From Nitrososphaera sp. (lineage in GTDB: Archaea; Thermoproteota; Nitrososphaeria; Nitrososphaerales; Nitrososphaeraceae): a stretch of DNA of 35,985 bases. Of this stretch, positions 1 to 7,404 are shown one piece after another (position 1 is the first letter of the stretch; every line of letters begins with the position of its first letter). Below the pieces are notes generated by a model that saw nothing but the letters and a program-made list of their open reading frames with translations, searched no databases and was not told the DNA's origin. The stretch covers positions 1-35,985 of the forward strand of contig JANWHJ010000020.1 of the NCBI GenBank assembly GCA_025450475.1, read 5' to 3'. A program made the translations under genes and the position numbers.

Positions 1-71
1 AGCGCGATAGACCTTGGCTTTCGTTGCTCTATCAATTCAAACATTCTATTTTCGTCGATCCTGATCGTCAT
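1..71 (-). CDS. Partial CDS, probable diphthamide synthase subunit Dph2 (N-terminus only)
   Basis: Only the first 23 codons are inside the window. They read MTIRIDENRMFELIEQRKPR and continue SIAL. The start ATG overlaps the stop of the upstream ferredoxin in an ATGA junction, so the two genes are probably translationally coupled. The pattern of a short acidic start, a helix and then 'E-x-R-x-P-x-S/R-hydrophobic' resembles the opening of archaeal Dph2, a radical [4Fe-4S] enzyme that transfers the 3-amino-3-carboxypropyl group of SAM to a histidine of elongation factor 2. A ferredoxin next door would suit such an enzyme as electron donor. The family call is from memory of the N-terminal pattern only; the catalytic cysteines are outside the window. 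Confidence 0.4.
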   Translation of the reverse strand, partial: MTIRIDENRMFELIEQRKPRSIA

Positions 72-361
72 GGCTTGCTCACCCTTATCGCAAATTTCGG
101 GCATACTGCTTCGCACCCAAAGCAGTAAATGCAGCCGTGCTCCCTTGACGGTAACGCCTTCCTCTCTGCGCCTTCGCCCTTCCAGTCAAACACGTTTGTA
201 GGGCAAACTTCGATACACGCACCGTCGCCCACGCACAAGTCAAAGTCTACTGCAACCTCGGTGCCATAGATCCCGAGGGTGCTGGTCTTGTCCTTCCATA
301 CCTTGAGGTTGTCGTATTTTGTCGCGACCCTATTTGCATGGAAGTTGGGTTCAATAGGCAA
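68..361 (-). CDS. 7Fe dicluster ferredoxin, homologous to sulfolobal zinc-ferredoxin but lacking its zinc site
   Basis: A 97-residue electron carrier of the cytoplasm. The first cluster motif is C43-V-G-D46-G-A-C49-x3-C53-P, with Asp where a fourth cysteine would sit; this is typical of a [3Fe-4S] or labile cluster. The second is CIYCFGCEAVCP, a complete [4Fe-4S] set. The segments 'PNF..NR' near the N-terminus and 'GIYGTEVAVDFDLC' align with Sulfolobus zinc-ferredoxin. The histidines that bind zinc there are absent (YDNLKV replaces HxxHKV). The start codon is TTG at 359-361, and a TATA-like GATTTAAATTG lies about 30 bp upstream, so the message is probably leaderless. The gene is coupled to the probable dph2 downstream. 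Its physiological partner is unknown. Confidence 0.9.
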   Translation of the reverse strand: MPIEPNFHANRVATKYDNLKVWKDKTSTLGIYGTEVAVDFDLCVGDGACIEVCPTNVFDWKGEGAERKALPSREHGCIYCFGCEAVCPKFAIRVSKP

Positions 362-407
362 TACGAAAAATGACTGCCAAATTCAATTTAAATCATACTA
401 TGAAATG

Positions 408-730
408 GAATGGAGGCAGCCTGCCGGTACCACCGTTGGCAAAAGGCCCCATTTCAAGCCCCGCAAGATCCACCACGTAGACGTGCTAGCATGGTTACGC
501 CGCCTTAGGGCTGCTCCCTCCCGGACCTCACCCATTTCGACGATGCGCAGTCGAGACCGCGCCTTCGCGCAGTTCGCCGCTCATAACCATCCGACACGGC
601 GTGATTTCATTTCAGCAAGGCAAGCGGGAACTTCCTACCAGCGGATTTACCCGGCCGTTACTGATCCTGGCATAAAGCCGATTTCCAGTGAGGGGCACGG
701 CTGGCGCCCCGATCCTCCCTGCCTCCGCCC
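408..730 (-). ncRNA. Signal recognition particle RNA (7S RNA)
   Basis: Reading the minus strand, positions about 531-505 carry the SRP helix 8 signature GTGAGGTCCGGGAGGGAGC followed by AGCCC: a GNRA tetraloop (GGGA) closed by CC/GG, with the asymmetric AGCAGCC side that binds SRP54. The two ends can pair: GGAGGCAG (726-719) with CTGCCTCC (419-412). They form the base of helix 5. The length of about 320 nt matches archaeal SRP RNAs. A TATA box at 749-755 sits about 25 bp before the predicted 5' end. The exact ends are inferred from pairing and promoter spacing. The RNA scaffolds SRP19 and SRP54 for co-translational membrane targeting. Confidence 0.88.
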
Positions 731-747
731 AATAATTTGCTGGATGG

Positions 748-1698
748 CTATATTTGCGTGTTGGATGTCAAAACGCTGACAGTCCTACATACCGAGCAGA
801 CATCGCCCATCGAGCCACGGCCGCATATTGAGCACTTTTTACCTTTGCTTGCGGGGGCATTGCGCAGTGACTTTGATATCTTCATCATAGAGTTGTACGC
901 ATTGTGCTTTATGCCGGGGTGGTCCTTCTCCAGCCTGTTGAAGAACTCGCGCAGATCTGTTCGTATACTCTCATTCATGTAAGGGCATTCCTCGGACTGG
1001 AACGGGATCTCGCGCTGGAGCGCATAGAATGCGATCTCGTATTCGTATATTTCAATGAACGGCTTGACCTTTTTCATGCCAGTTGCGTACTGCACCGGCT
1101 CGGGGCATATCCAGCCGATTCGCTCAATGTCACCGGCAAGGAGGTTGATCATGAATGTTTGCAATTGGTCGTCCATGTTGTGCGCGGTCGCGATGACGTC
1201 GGCATCAACGGCTTCTGCTGCAATGTCAATTGCTCGCCGCCGGAAAGTGCCACACATGGAGCACGACGACATTTTTTCTGACGGCCTCAGGACCATTGAC
1301 TCGTCCATGTCTACCCCAAATAAGGACTTGTAGCTGAACACCTTGCTCTCCACTCTCAGCTGGGCGCAAAAGTCCTTCACTATCTGCAGCGACTCGTCGC
1401 GGTAGCCCTTGATGCCCTCGTCTATCGTGACTGCGACCAGCTCGTTGCCGTTGTTTGGGTGCTGGTCAAAAAGCATCCTTAGCACGTACAGCATGGACAG
1501 GCTGTCCTTGCCGCCAGACACGGCGACTGCGACCCTGTCACCGTATCCTATCATCGAATACTTTGAAATCGTCTTTGCAGCCTTGTCCTCGATCGACCGC
1601 ATGAAGCATTTCCTGCACAGATGCTCGCCGGAATACGCCCTGTGGAATGCACTCGTTGTCTTTTCGCACTTGCTGCAAATCACGAAATGCTGGCGCAC
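748..1698 (-). CDS. ncsA: tRNA 2-thiolation protein NcsA/TtuA/CTU1 family (PP-loop ATPase)
   Basis: A 316-residue cytoplasmic enzyme that adenylates and thiolates the wobble or T-loop uridine of tRNA. The N-terminal zinc finger has C8-x2-C11 and C28-x2-C31. The ATP-binding PP-loop SGGKDS lies at 61-66. The catalytic cysteine region is SSCSMCGTFRRRAID near 145-160. A C-terminal zinc finger CSICGRGSMGDVCSVC closes the protein. The TIGR00269-type architecture and length are normal. The start is GTG at 1698. In archaea sulfur is usually supplied by a ubiquitin-like SAMP protein, which is not seen here. Whether the target is 2-thiouridine at position 34 or at 54 cannot be read from the sequence. 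Confidence 0.93.
   Translation of the reverse strand: MRQHFVICSKCEKTTSAFHRAYSGEHLCRKCFMRSIEDKAAKTISKYSMIGYGDRVAVAVSGGKDSLSMLYVLRMLFDQHPNNGNELVAVTIDEGIKGYRDESLQIVKDFCAQLRVESKVFSYKSLFGVDMDESMVLRPSEKMSSCSMCGTFRRRAIDIAAEAVDADVIATAHNMDDQLQTFMINLLAGDIERIGWICPEPVQYATGMKKVKPFIEIYEYEIAFYALQREIPFQSEECPYMNESIRTDLREFFNRLEKDHPGIKHNAYNSMMKISKSLRNAPASKGKKCSICGRGSMGDVCSVCRTVSVLTSNTQI
749..755 (-). promoter_or_regulatory. TATA box of the SRP RNA gene, overlapping the ncsA stop codon
   Basis: On the minus strand AAATATA lies at 755-749, centred about 25 bp before the predicted SRP RNA start near 727-730. The ncsA stop codon TAG occupies 750-748, so this promoter overlaps the end of ncsA. Confidence 0.6.
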
Positions 1699-1749
1699 TG
1701 GAAGGGTTATTAACTATTCTAGGATAAACCGTTATCCTCTTAGGCGCTC

Positions 1750-1920
1750 ATGAGGATCCTTGAGGAAATTAGGAACTTCTTGGTCAATATGATACTCAGG
1801 CTCTTAAAAGATGCCAAGTTGATGGCAGACCTGACAACGACAAGGGTAATCGGTGTCCTTGAAAAAGGGCATTTCGGACGTTACAGCGTCTCCAAGGTGA
1901 TTATTTCTGCTGTTTGTCCT
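1750..1920 (+). pseudogene. Possible short coding remnant on the plus strand, unknown family
   Basis: An open frame starting at ATG 1750 reads MRILEEIRNFLVNMILRLLK and then a basic-hydrophobic stretch containing EKGHFGRYSVSKV. The first 55 or so codons have a composition closer to a real protein than the rest. Beyond about 1900 the frame runs antisense through the zinc-ribbon gene and looks like shadow sequence. A TATA-like GGTTATTAAC lies at about 1709-1718. I do not recognise a family. It may be the surviving start of a lost gene or simply chance. Confidence 0.2.
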
Positions 1921-2116
1921 TCTTTGACGACTGCCACCAGTCAAGGTAGTCGTCGTGATGCGTTCTGCTTGGGTCGCTCCGGGAATTTTCAGCCTTGTCG
2001 CGCAGCTCATCTATCTTTTCGCGACTGGCAAAGAGGCCGCAGCTTTTGCAGATAAAATTCTTGCTAGAGAGGTCAAATTTCAGCTCGCCTCCGCATTCAG
2101 GACAAAAACTTGCCAA
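1901..2116 (-). CDS. Small zinc-ribbon protein, unknown function
   Basis: A 71-residue hydrophilic protein. Residues 5-27 form a zinc ribbon, CPECGG...CKSCG, like those in archaeal transcription factors and small regulatory proteins. The remainder is charged: a short helix (REKIDELRDKAENSR), then a DDYLDWW patch and a lysine/glutamine-rich tail. This acidic-aromatic linker followed by a basic tail suggests a nucleic-acid or ribosome-associated role, but that is inference. It starts with ATG at 2116 and is transcribed towards ncsA about 200 bp away. No enzyme motif is visible. Confidence 0.75.
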   Translation of the reverse strand: MASFCPECGGELKFDLSSKNFICKSCGLFASREKIDELRDKAENSRSDPSRTHHDDYLDWWQSSKKDKQQK

Positions 2117-2142
2117 TCATAATCATATTTACTTCCCGCTAA

Positions 2143-2371
2143 TAAAAGGTTTTCAAGCGCGAATTTCTAGCAAATTTGTACGATATTCAGTTTTGGTGGT
2201 TAGCTCCGGCAGAGACACTGACATGAGCGGAGAAGAAAATAAGAATATTGATAGAGTACCCGCCAGAGCGCGGCAAGGCAAACAGGGAGCTGGTGAAAAA
2301 GCTAGCAGCAAATGTTGGGAGGAGCGAAGACTGAATTAGGACATTTCGGGCCAGGCATCACAGAAAAATGT
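2143..2371 (+). pseudogene. Decayed DUF167 (YggU/UPF0235) family gene
   Basis: In one plus frame, 2227-2331 reads AEKKIRILIEYPPERGKANR and then ELVKKLAANVGRSED before a TGA at 2332-2334. The 'PPERGKANRELVKKLA' block is the hallmark of DUF167 proteins. After the TGA the same frame continues IRTFRARHHRKM and a TAG, resembling the family's C-terminal 'IRIVxGxxxRxKxxEI'. Upstream, the expected N-terminal strand seems to persist in another frame (ISSKFVRYSVLVVSSGRD, about 2158-2216). There is no start codon in the conserved frame. At least one frameshift and two in-frame stops are therefore needed, so the gene is dead. The family's function is poorly known. Confidence 0.6.
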
Positions 2372-2479
2372 AGTCGAAATACTCTAACAAAAAGAAAAGA
2401 GGAGTTAGTTCACAATGATCATTTCGTACATGGGTGAGTCAAAAGCGCAGAAATATTCATAGGTGCGGGCACTTCAAAC

Positions 2480-2650
2480 GTCACAGTTAGCATATTTATG
2501 TTCAGGAAGATTCACACCTCGTACGCCTGGGTGGCGCTAACTTCTGTGACGGCCATGGTGTCGCAAATTAGGTTCGGTGCATGGACTTTGGTCGTCATTC
2601 CGCTCGTGCGGTCAGTTCGCCCGTCGAAGCACCATGCACCGAATGGCATG
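2480..2650. other. Structured intergenic element with a 12-bp inverted repeat; possible ncRNA or terminator
   Basis: TTCGGTGCATGG (2573-2584) and CCATGCACCGAA (2632-2643) are perfect inverted repeats separated by 47 nt. An inner hairpin, CCGC-tcgt-GCGG, lies near 2600-2611. A second strand, CATGGTG near 2554-2560, could instead pair with CACCATG at 2630-2636, so two alternative folds exist. A TATA-like CATATTTATG lies near 2489-2498, which would start a plus-strand transcript near 2523. The element also lies just beyond the 3' end of the minus-strand aconitase X genes and could be their terminator. Strand and function are undetermined. Confidence 0.35.
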
Positions 2651-2669
2651 ATATTGCATTTTTTTGAAA

Positions 2670-3065
2670 TTAAACCTTTACGGTAATCCTGCCAATGTCT
2701 GCTTCAACCCTTGTAAGCACGCCTTGCCTTATCGCTGCCCCGCCCTTGGGCAGGTCGACTAGCGGAATGTTGGCTATTGCGCAGCCTGACGCCGTCGTGA
2801 TGTCTGCCTTTGAGCACACGACCGCGCTTGGGGCTGATCCGAACTCTCTCAACGAATAGATTGTATAGGCGCCCACACTGCTTCCAACCGCGTACGGGAA
2901 TACCAACACCGCATCCTTTAACGACTTTTCATGCAACTCGTGCTTTGGATCTGTTATCAACCCTGTCTTAGGATCAACCATCGCGAGAAAGTTTATCGGC
3001 TGCATCGTGACAAGGGCACATCCTTCTCCGGAGCCCCCCACAATTTTCTTGCAATTGTTGATCAT
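2670..3065 (-). CDS. Aconitase X small (swivel) subunit, DUF126; probable phosphomevalonate dehydratase small subunit
   Basis: A 131-residue protein. The N-terminal GGSGEGCALVT loop and the C-terminal region matching 'SKADITTASGCAIANIPLVD' are diagnostic of the AcnX swivel domain. The start ATG at 3065-3063 overlaps the stop of the large subunit as TGATG, so the two are coupled. A longer reading of the same frame runs back into the large-subunit gene and is not used. In archaea this pair dehydrates mevalonate 5-phosphate to trans-anhydromevalonate 5-phosphate in the modified mevalonate pathway that makes isoprenoid lipids. Other AcnX pairs act on proline derivatives, but no proline catabolism genes are nearby, so the isoprenoid role is preferred. 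Confidence 0.88.
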   Translation of the reverse strand: MINNCKKIVGGSGEGCALVTMQPINFLAMVDPKTGLITDPKHELHEKSLKDAVLVFPYAVGSSVGAYTIYSLREFGSAPSAVVCSKADITTASGCAIANIPLVDLPKGGAAIRQGVLTRVEADIGRITVKV

Positions 3066-4216
3066 CACTCTGCGTACTCCTTTGCTATTGTCCTGAAGTC
3101 CTTGAGCGCCACACTGACCTTGTTGGAGTAGTTTAGGTAATAAGCGCCCTTGACGCTGTTTGACACGACGGAATCGTATTTTTCCTTCGTGACGTAGGGG
3201 GTGAGGCATGTACACGAGTCGCACATGAATTCCGCGCCCGACCTTTCGAGACAGCCAGTCAGGCCCACCTTGGTCGCCTGGCCGTGAATCGCCCTTGAGC
3301 AGAATATCAGGCAACGCCTGGTGAATTTTTTGCCTTCAGTGAGCTTTGCCAAGAGATCGAGCTCGTTCAAGCCCAGCTGGGGGCTCCCAAGCGTAATGAC
3401 GTCGCCGTCTTCGGCGGTACTCAGCTCCTCCATCACCGCTTTCGCTTCTTTCTTGGTAAAGGAAATTTTTTCTCCGCGACCTTGGCCAATAGTAAACATG
3501 CCGCAGGAGCCAGAAGTTCCCATGGCCGCGCACAGTGCCTTTGCCTCAATGGTTGACGGCTTGGCTATTCCGCTAAAGGCTACAGAGCTTTCCTTGACGG
3601 CCTTGCCGGCAAAGTATCCTAGAAGGCCGTAATCGAGCTCGCTTTTAAACTTGAAATCAGCCTCGATGCCTACCTTTGGTTTTCTCGCCTCTTCCAGCCG
3701 GAGGTCAGACAACGGCGCCTTGCCCGTGATAGAGCTGGCAAGCGCTGACAGCGCGCTTTCTTTGTTTGTCATCAGGCCTAGAACCGAATTTGTCAACACA
3801 GCCGCGTTGCTTTCCGCGAAGCTCACCGGCGCGCCCTTCTGCGGGATGTCGAAAACTTCATACGGCGTGCAGGTAAAGGATGGCGTGACACCCATTTGCT
3901 CGTACGACCGTACGATGCTCGTCTGTTCTTCCTGAAATTTTTCAGGGATGCCTTCGGGGTGGCTCCTGTCGTAGCCCATCGGGTTCACGGTCGTCATTAT
4001 GGCGACTCTGGCCGTCTTGCTGAACTTGTCGAGGAACTGGACTCCTGCGTCCCCGATCGTGTTGTAGTTGACGCCGGAAACGTGGGCCCACTTGATCGGG
4101 AGAAGCTTCGTAGCATCAGTGGCCTCGCCTATGGCAACAAGAATCCTGTAAGCAGAAGCGAGTGCCGCTCCTTTCTTGCCTGCGAGTGCCTCTTCTTCGT
4201 CCCGTGCAAGCTCCAA
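3065..4216 (-). CDS. Aconitase X catalytic (large) subunit, DUF521; probable phosphomevalonate dehydratase large subunit
   Basis: A 383-residue Fe-S dehydratase subunit. It opens with the family's helical start (LARDEEEALAGKKGAALASA) and HVSGVNYNTIGDAG. Cysteines likely to hold the cluster occur in ALCAAMGTSGSCGMF and in CDSCTCLTPYV near the C-terminus. The start codon is TTG at 4216, with an in-frame TAG three codons upstream. A TATA-like TTTTATAC lies about 25 bp before it, fitting a leaderless message. It is followed directly by the small subunit. The product would feed isoprenoid synthesis for ether lipids. The UbiD-like decarboxylase that follows in the pathway is not in the window. Confidence 0.88.
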   Translation of the reverse strand: MELARDEEEALAGKKGAALASAYRILVAIGEATDATKLLPIKWAHVSGVNYNTIGDAGVQFLDKFSKTARVAIMTTVNPMGYDRSHPEGIPEKFQEEQTSIVRSYEQMGVTPSFTCTPYEVFDIPQKGAPVSFAESNAAVLTNSVLGLMTNKESALSALASSITGKAPLSDLRLEEARKPKVGIEADFKFKSELDYGLLGYFAGKAVKESSVAFSGIAKPSTIEAKALCAAMGTSGSCGMFTIGQGRGEKISFTKKEAKAVMEELSTAEDGDVITLGSPQLGLNELDLLAKLTEGKKFTRRCLIFCSRAIHGQATKVGLTGCLERSGAEFMCDSCTCLTPYVTKEKYDSVVSNSVKGAYYLNYSNKVSVALKDFRTIAKEYAE

Positions 4217-4294
4217 ATCAAGCTATAGTTTCAGTAGAGAGTATAAAATTATATGCTCTGCAAGTGCATTTTCTTGCAGTTGGCAAAGCACCGG

Positions 4295-4951
4295 ATGGGT
4301 ATCATAATAAAAAAGATGGAGCAGGCGCTCAACCGGGAAAAGCCACCGCGGCTTACCGCGCTCCGCGGGCTCCAGATGGAGGAGCAGGGAGATCCATTCA
4401 AGATCCTGATAGGCACGATACTGTCGGCGCGCACTAGGGACGAGAACACGACTAAGGTTGTGAGCAAGCTGTTTGCAAGGTTTAAGACTCCGAAAGATCT
4501 TGCCTCGGCAGACGTTGACGAGGTAAAAAAAATAATCCATAGTATTGGCTTTTACAACGTCAAGGCAGAACGCATAAAGAAGGTGTCGCAGACGCTGGTA
4601 GCCAAGTTCGGCGGCCAAGTGCCACGCGACATTGATCAGCTGTTGGAGCTTCCAGGCGTAGGCAGAAAGACCGCCAATTGCGTGCTTGTCTACGCGTTTG
4701 ACATGCCGGCGATACCCGTCGATGTGCATGTGCACCGGATTTCAAACAGGCTTGGGCTAGTCAAAACCAAGATGCCCGAACAGACAGAGCTGGAACTGAG
4801 CAGGTTGGTTGACAAGAGGCTGTGGACAAGAGTGAATGACGTGTTCGTGATGTACGGCCAGAACATATGCCTGCCGACAAAGCCGAATTGCAATGCGTGC
4901 GACTTGAAAAAGATATGCCGATACTACTCTACACTGGTTTCCTCTTCTTGA
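4295..4951 (+). CDS. nth: Endonuclease III (DNA glycosylase/AP lyase)
   Basis: Base-excision repair enzyme that removes oxidised pyrimidines. The helix-hairpin-helix LPGVGRKTAN carries the catalytic lysine, and the catalytic aspartate follows in VDVHVHRISNRLG. The C-terminal [4Fe-4S] loop is C-x6-C-x2-C-x5-C (CLPTKPNCNACDLKKIC). With the chosen ATG at 4295 (MGIIIKKMEQ) the protein has 218 residues, near the usual 211. The open frame extends upstream to 4253 without family-like sequence, and an ATG at 4316 is also possible. Its 3' end overlaps the convergent gene by 23 bp. Confidence 0.94.
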   Translation: MGIIIKKMEQALNREKPPRLTALRGLQMEEQGDPFKILIGTILSARTRDENTTKVVSKLFARFKTPKDLASADVDEVKKIIHSIGFYNVKAERIKKVSQTLVAKFGGQVPRDIDQLLELPGVGRKTANCVLVYAFDMPAIPVDVHVHRISNRLGLVKTKMPEQTELELSRLVDKRLWTRVNDVFVMYGQNICLPTKPNCNACDLKKICRYYSTLVSSS

Positions 4952-5612
4952 AAATCAGCAGCCCTACTATTAGGCCGCCTACTCCAAGCGTAACCCCTAG
5001 GGGCACGTAGTAGACGGGCGACTCGCTGAAACTTCCAAAGAGTATTTCAAATCTGATGTCGCCTGCGTAGGCGTTAGCCATCGGCAATTCGCCGTCGCCG
5101 CCATAGACTGCAATCGAGCCCACAGCAAAACCATTAAGGTTGAGTCTGTCGAGTACGATCCTCTTGCCATTTGTGACCGTCAGTCCAGAGTTCTCGCCGT
5201 GCGTGACGGCTATCGGGCCCTCTGTACTCCAGCCATTCTGCTGATTGTCGTACATCTTGGCGTATCCTGCTTCTGGCGTGTTCACCGCGACCCAGTACCT
5301 TTTTGCCTCGCCCCCAAACATCATGATTTCAATGTATTTCTCGCTTGGAGCTGGCTCTTGTATCCTTATGACCGTTTTTGAGTCGTTGCTCGGAACGTAC
5401 GAGATATTGTTCTCTACTAGAAGTATCCAGCTGGGCTGCTTCGGCTCGTCAAAAGTGTAGACAAGAGGGCTGCCGTCGTCATAGTTAGACGCAGTGTACG
5501 GGAGCCTGAAACTTTCGCTCCTCTCAGACTTGATTACGTCGTAATCCTGTGCGAAAGCGAGGGCAGGCAGAAGCAACAACGACGCCGCAATTACGGCAAT
5601 CATCAGGCGCAT
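4929..5612 (-). CDS. Secreted protein with C-terminal membrane anchor, unknown function
   Basis: A 227-residue protein with an N-terminal signal peptide (MRLMIAVIAASLLLLPALAF then A-Q). A beta-rich extracellular region of about 170 residues follows. A C-terminal transmembrane helix (near 200-220, VPLGVTLGVGGLIVGLLIF) ends in KKRKPV, so the bulk lies outside the cell. Extracellular N-x-S/T sequons (for example NISY and NDS) suggest S-layer style glycosylation. A TATATATTA box lies about 30 bp upstream of the ATG at 5612. No enzyme motif is recognised. The fold may be a jelly-roll or discoidin-like sandwich, which is only a guess from the strand-rich composition. Confidence 0.8.
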   Translation of the reverse strand: MRLMIAVIAASLLLLPALAFAQDYDVIKSERSESFRLPYTASNYDDGSPLVYTFDEPKQPSWILLVENNISYVPSNDSKTVIRIQEPAPSEKYIEIMMFGGEAKRYWVAVNTPEAGYAKMYDNQQNGWSTEGPIAVTHGENSGLTVTNGKRIVLDRLNLNGFAVGSIAVYGGDGELPMANAYAGDIRFEILFGSFSESPVYYVPLGVTLGVGGLIVGLLIFKKRKPV

Positions 5613-6047
5613 ATGGAGAATTGAGTCGTTTTAGTAATATATACGACTCGGGAAACGCACATTGCCCGCTCTCCCTCCGAATAGGCACTTCTTTCCGGCG
5701 CGTCTTCCATGACCTGCCTTGACCTATCAAGAAATGAGGCGACTAAGGTGTTGTCGGGCTAGATATCATGTCCGCGTAGTCTTTTGTATCCGAGGGGTTA
5801 ACAATGCTTTATTGCTCTTCCATGATGAGCATCACGAATATCCGCCTGTCGCGTTTTAGGCGGCTTACGTTGTACTTCATGACCATGCCACGGCATAGCA
5901 TTCCTTTTAAGTCTGATTAGAGCAACTACAGCGGCACGACGACAGATCTTCAGGCTTAAAGATGGAACAGTCGTTCCAAGTATTCCTGATATAATGGCGT
6001 CATAAGTAATAGATGGTAGTAACAGGTTGTACGCCCCTTCGGGTTCA
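5613..6047. other. Intergenic region between divergent secreted-protein genes
   Basis: About 435 bp. Its left end holds the TATA box for the minus-strand gene. Its right end holds the palindrome at 5964-5977 and a TATA-like ATATAA near 5989-5994 for the plus-strand gene. In between, a 30-codon minus-strand frame (5809-5901, MLCRGMVMKYNVSRLKRDRR...) is open but has no support beyond that. No RNA gene was recognised. Confidence 0.5.
5962..5979. promoter_or_regulatory. Palindromic operator candidate, copy 1
   Basis: TGGAACAGTCGTTCCAA lies at 5963-5979, with the near-palindromic core GGAACAGTCGTTCC at 5964-5977. The TATA-like box of the downstream secreted-protein gene starts about 12 bp after it. 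The reverse complement of copy 2 (7405-7421) differs from it at one base over 17. Confidence 0.55.
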
Positions 6048-7232
6048 TTGGTTAATAAAAAAACGATTGTCGCGCTGCCCCTATTACTGATTCTGGTCCT
6101 GCCCATGTCGGCATATGCAGAATCCCTTACAGCGACCACTAACAAGGACATCTACACCCTCGATGAGAAGGCGAGAATTGTCGGGGTAATACCTGAGGGC
6201 GCGCCCGAGGGCTATGCCGTCCAGATAAGAGTGACCGGACCTTATGGAGATTGCGGTACCCAGCATATTCTGCCAGCTGTAGACAACTCGTTCATATCTA
6301 AGCCAGTCACGCTTGAATGTGGCTATGGCGAATTCACGGTTTCGGTTTCTTATGCCGACCTAAAGGCCAATTCTACGTTCGTGGTATCAAATAGCAGCCA
6401 GATAGACGCGGGAAGCAAACTAGAGCTGCGAACGCTAAAGAAGGTCATGCTCCAGGCACAGGAGTCGATCAACACCCGGGTGAAAGAGCTCATCGAAAAC
6501 GGATACGTCTTACCTGAGAAGGTGGCGGGAAAATACAGCGACGGAGTCTCGGAAGCATCGCTTGCACTCCAGTCAATCGAATTTGGAGACGCCTCGGAGG
6601 CGAAGAAGAATATGATATTTGCGATTGGGGATTTCCGTGAGGTTCTCAAGGCGCTTTCTAGCAATAACATGGCAAGGTTTGGGCAGACCGCAGAGCAGCA
6701 GGCTGCAAACGACGGCAACTCGGGCATCGTTGGAACGTATAGGATACTGCAAGAATTTTACTATAGGCTCGAAGAGCTCGCCCAGAAGAATAACATTGAC
6801 AAGGATGACCAGTTTGAAGTCGCGGCGCGGCTCTTGGCAAATGCAAAGCACCTGATAGACGAAGGCAACTTTGCAGGGGCAGAACGCTACCTTGAACGTG
6901 TGAATATACTGCTCGAGGCAATCAGGGCCGACCTACTTGAGAATAGAGGGGAACAGTTTGCTTCGTACGCAAACAACACTAGCTTGGAAGATGAAGAATC
7001 AACCAGGAAGCTGATCTACGCGGCAGACAGGTTCGAAAAGAACGCGTTTGAACTTCTAAATAAGACAGGCTCCGATGCCGAGGCACAAGCTGAGGTACAG
7101 GAGGCACTCTTGCATATTGCAGGAGCTAGGATGAGTATACAAGCGCACAACCTTGATTCGGCAAGAAATAGCCTGACAGCGGCATACTGGGTGCTTGAGG
7201 ATGCAAAGCGTCTGATCGAGGACAAGACTTAA
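6048..7232 (+). CDS. Secreted alpha-helical protein with N-terminal beta domain, unknown function
   Basis: About 394 residues. The start is taken as TTG at 6048 because VNKKTIVALPLLLILVLP then MSAYA forms a proper signal peptide; TTG at 6027 would only add seven residues. After cleavage comes an Ig-like beta domain of about 100 residues (KDIYTLDEKARIVG, VQIRVTGPYGDCG, GEFTVSVSYAD), a type often seen in archaeal surface proteins. The remaining 280 or so residues are helical repeats rich in Ala, Glu and Leu (EAKKNMIFAIGDFREVL, ARLLANAKHLIDEGNFAGAE, ARNSLTAAYWVLEDAKRLIE), TPR-like in spacing. There is no C-terminal membrane anchor. A palindrome upstream is shared with the winged-helix gene that follows. 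Confidence 0.82.
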   Translation: MVNKKTIVALPLLLILVLPMSAYAESLTATTNKDIYTLDEKARIVGVIPEGAPEGYAVQIRVTGPYGDCGTQHILPAVDNSFISKPVTLECGYGEFTVSVSYADLKANSTFVVSNSSQIDAGSKLELRTLKKVMLQAQESINTRVKELIENGYVLPEKVAGKYSDGVSEASLALQSIEFGDASEAKKNMIFAIGDFREVLKALSSNNMARFGQTAEQQAANDGNSGIVGTYRILQEFYYRLEELAQKNNIDKDDQFEVAARLLANAKHLIDEGNFAGAERYLERVNILLEAIRADLLENRGEQFASYANNTSLEDEESTRKLIYAADRFEKNAFELLNKTGSDAEAQAEVQEALLHIAGARMSIQAHNLDSARNSLTAAYWVLEDAKRLIEDKT

Positions 7233-7404
7233 ACATCCAGATCCGACGGGGGCTGAGGACGTCGACAACTATTAAGGCAAATAAGGCGGACGACAGGTAG
7301 GCAATTTCAAAAGCATGGTTTTGGAAAACCGCGACTGGCTACTGGGAAGCACATATTTTGGCGCGTTAAGCGTCAACTCAAGACAGGCATGCTACCAGCT
7401 AGAA

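Noticed and set aside
279-779. Long plus-strand frame of 166 codons
   Set aside because: It lies across the SRP RNA gene and antisense to the ferredoxin; the composition is Arg/Ser/Pro-rich and no family is recognised.
5820-5920. Possible C/D box RNA (ATGATGA with a later CTGA)
   Set aside because: The boxes are about 90 nt apart, too far for a standard C/D guide, and there is no terminal stem or internal C'/D' pair.
5798-6151. Open minus-strand frame of 117 codons
   Set aside because: It runs antisense through the signal-peptide region of the secreted protein, has shadow-like composition and no promoter.
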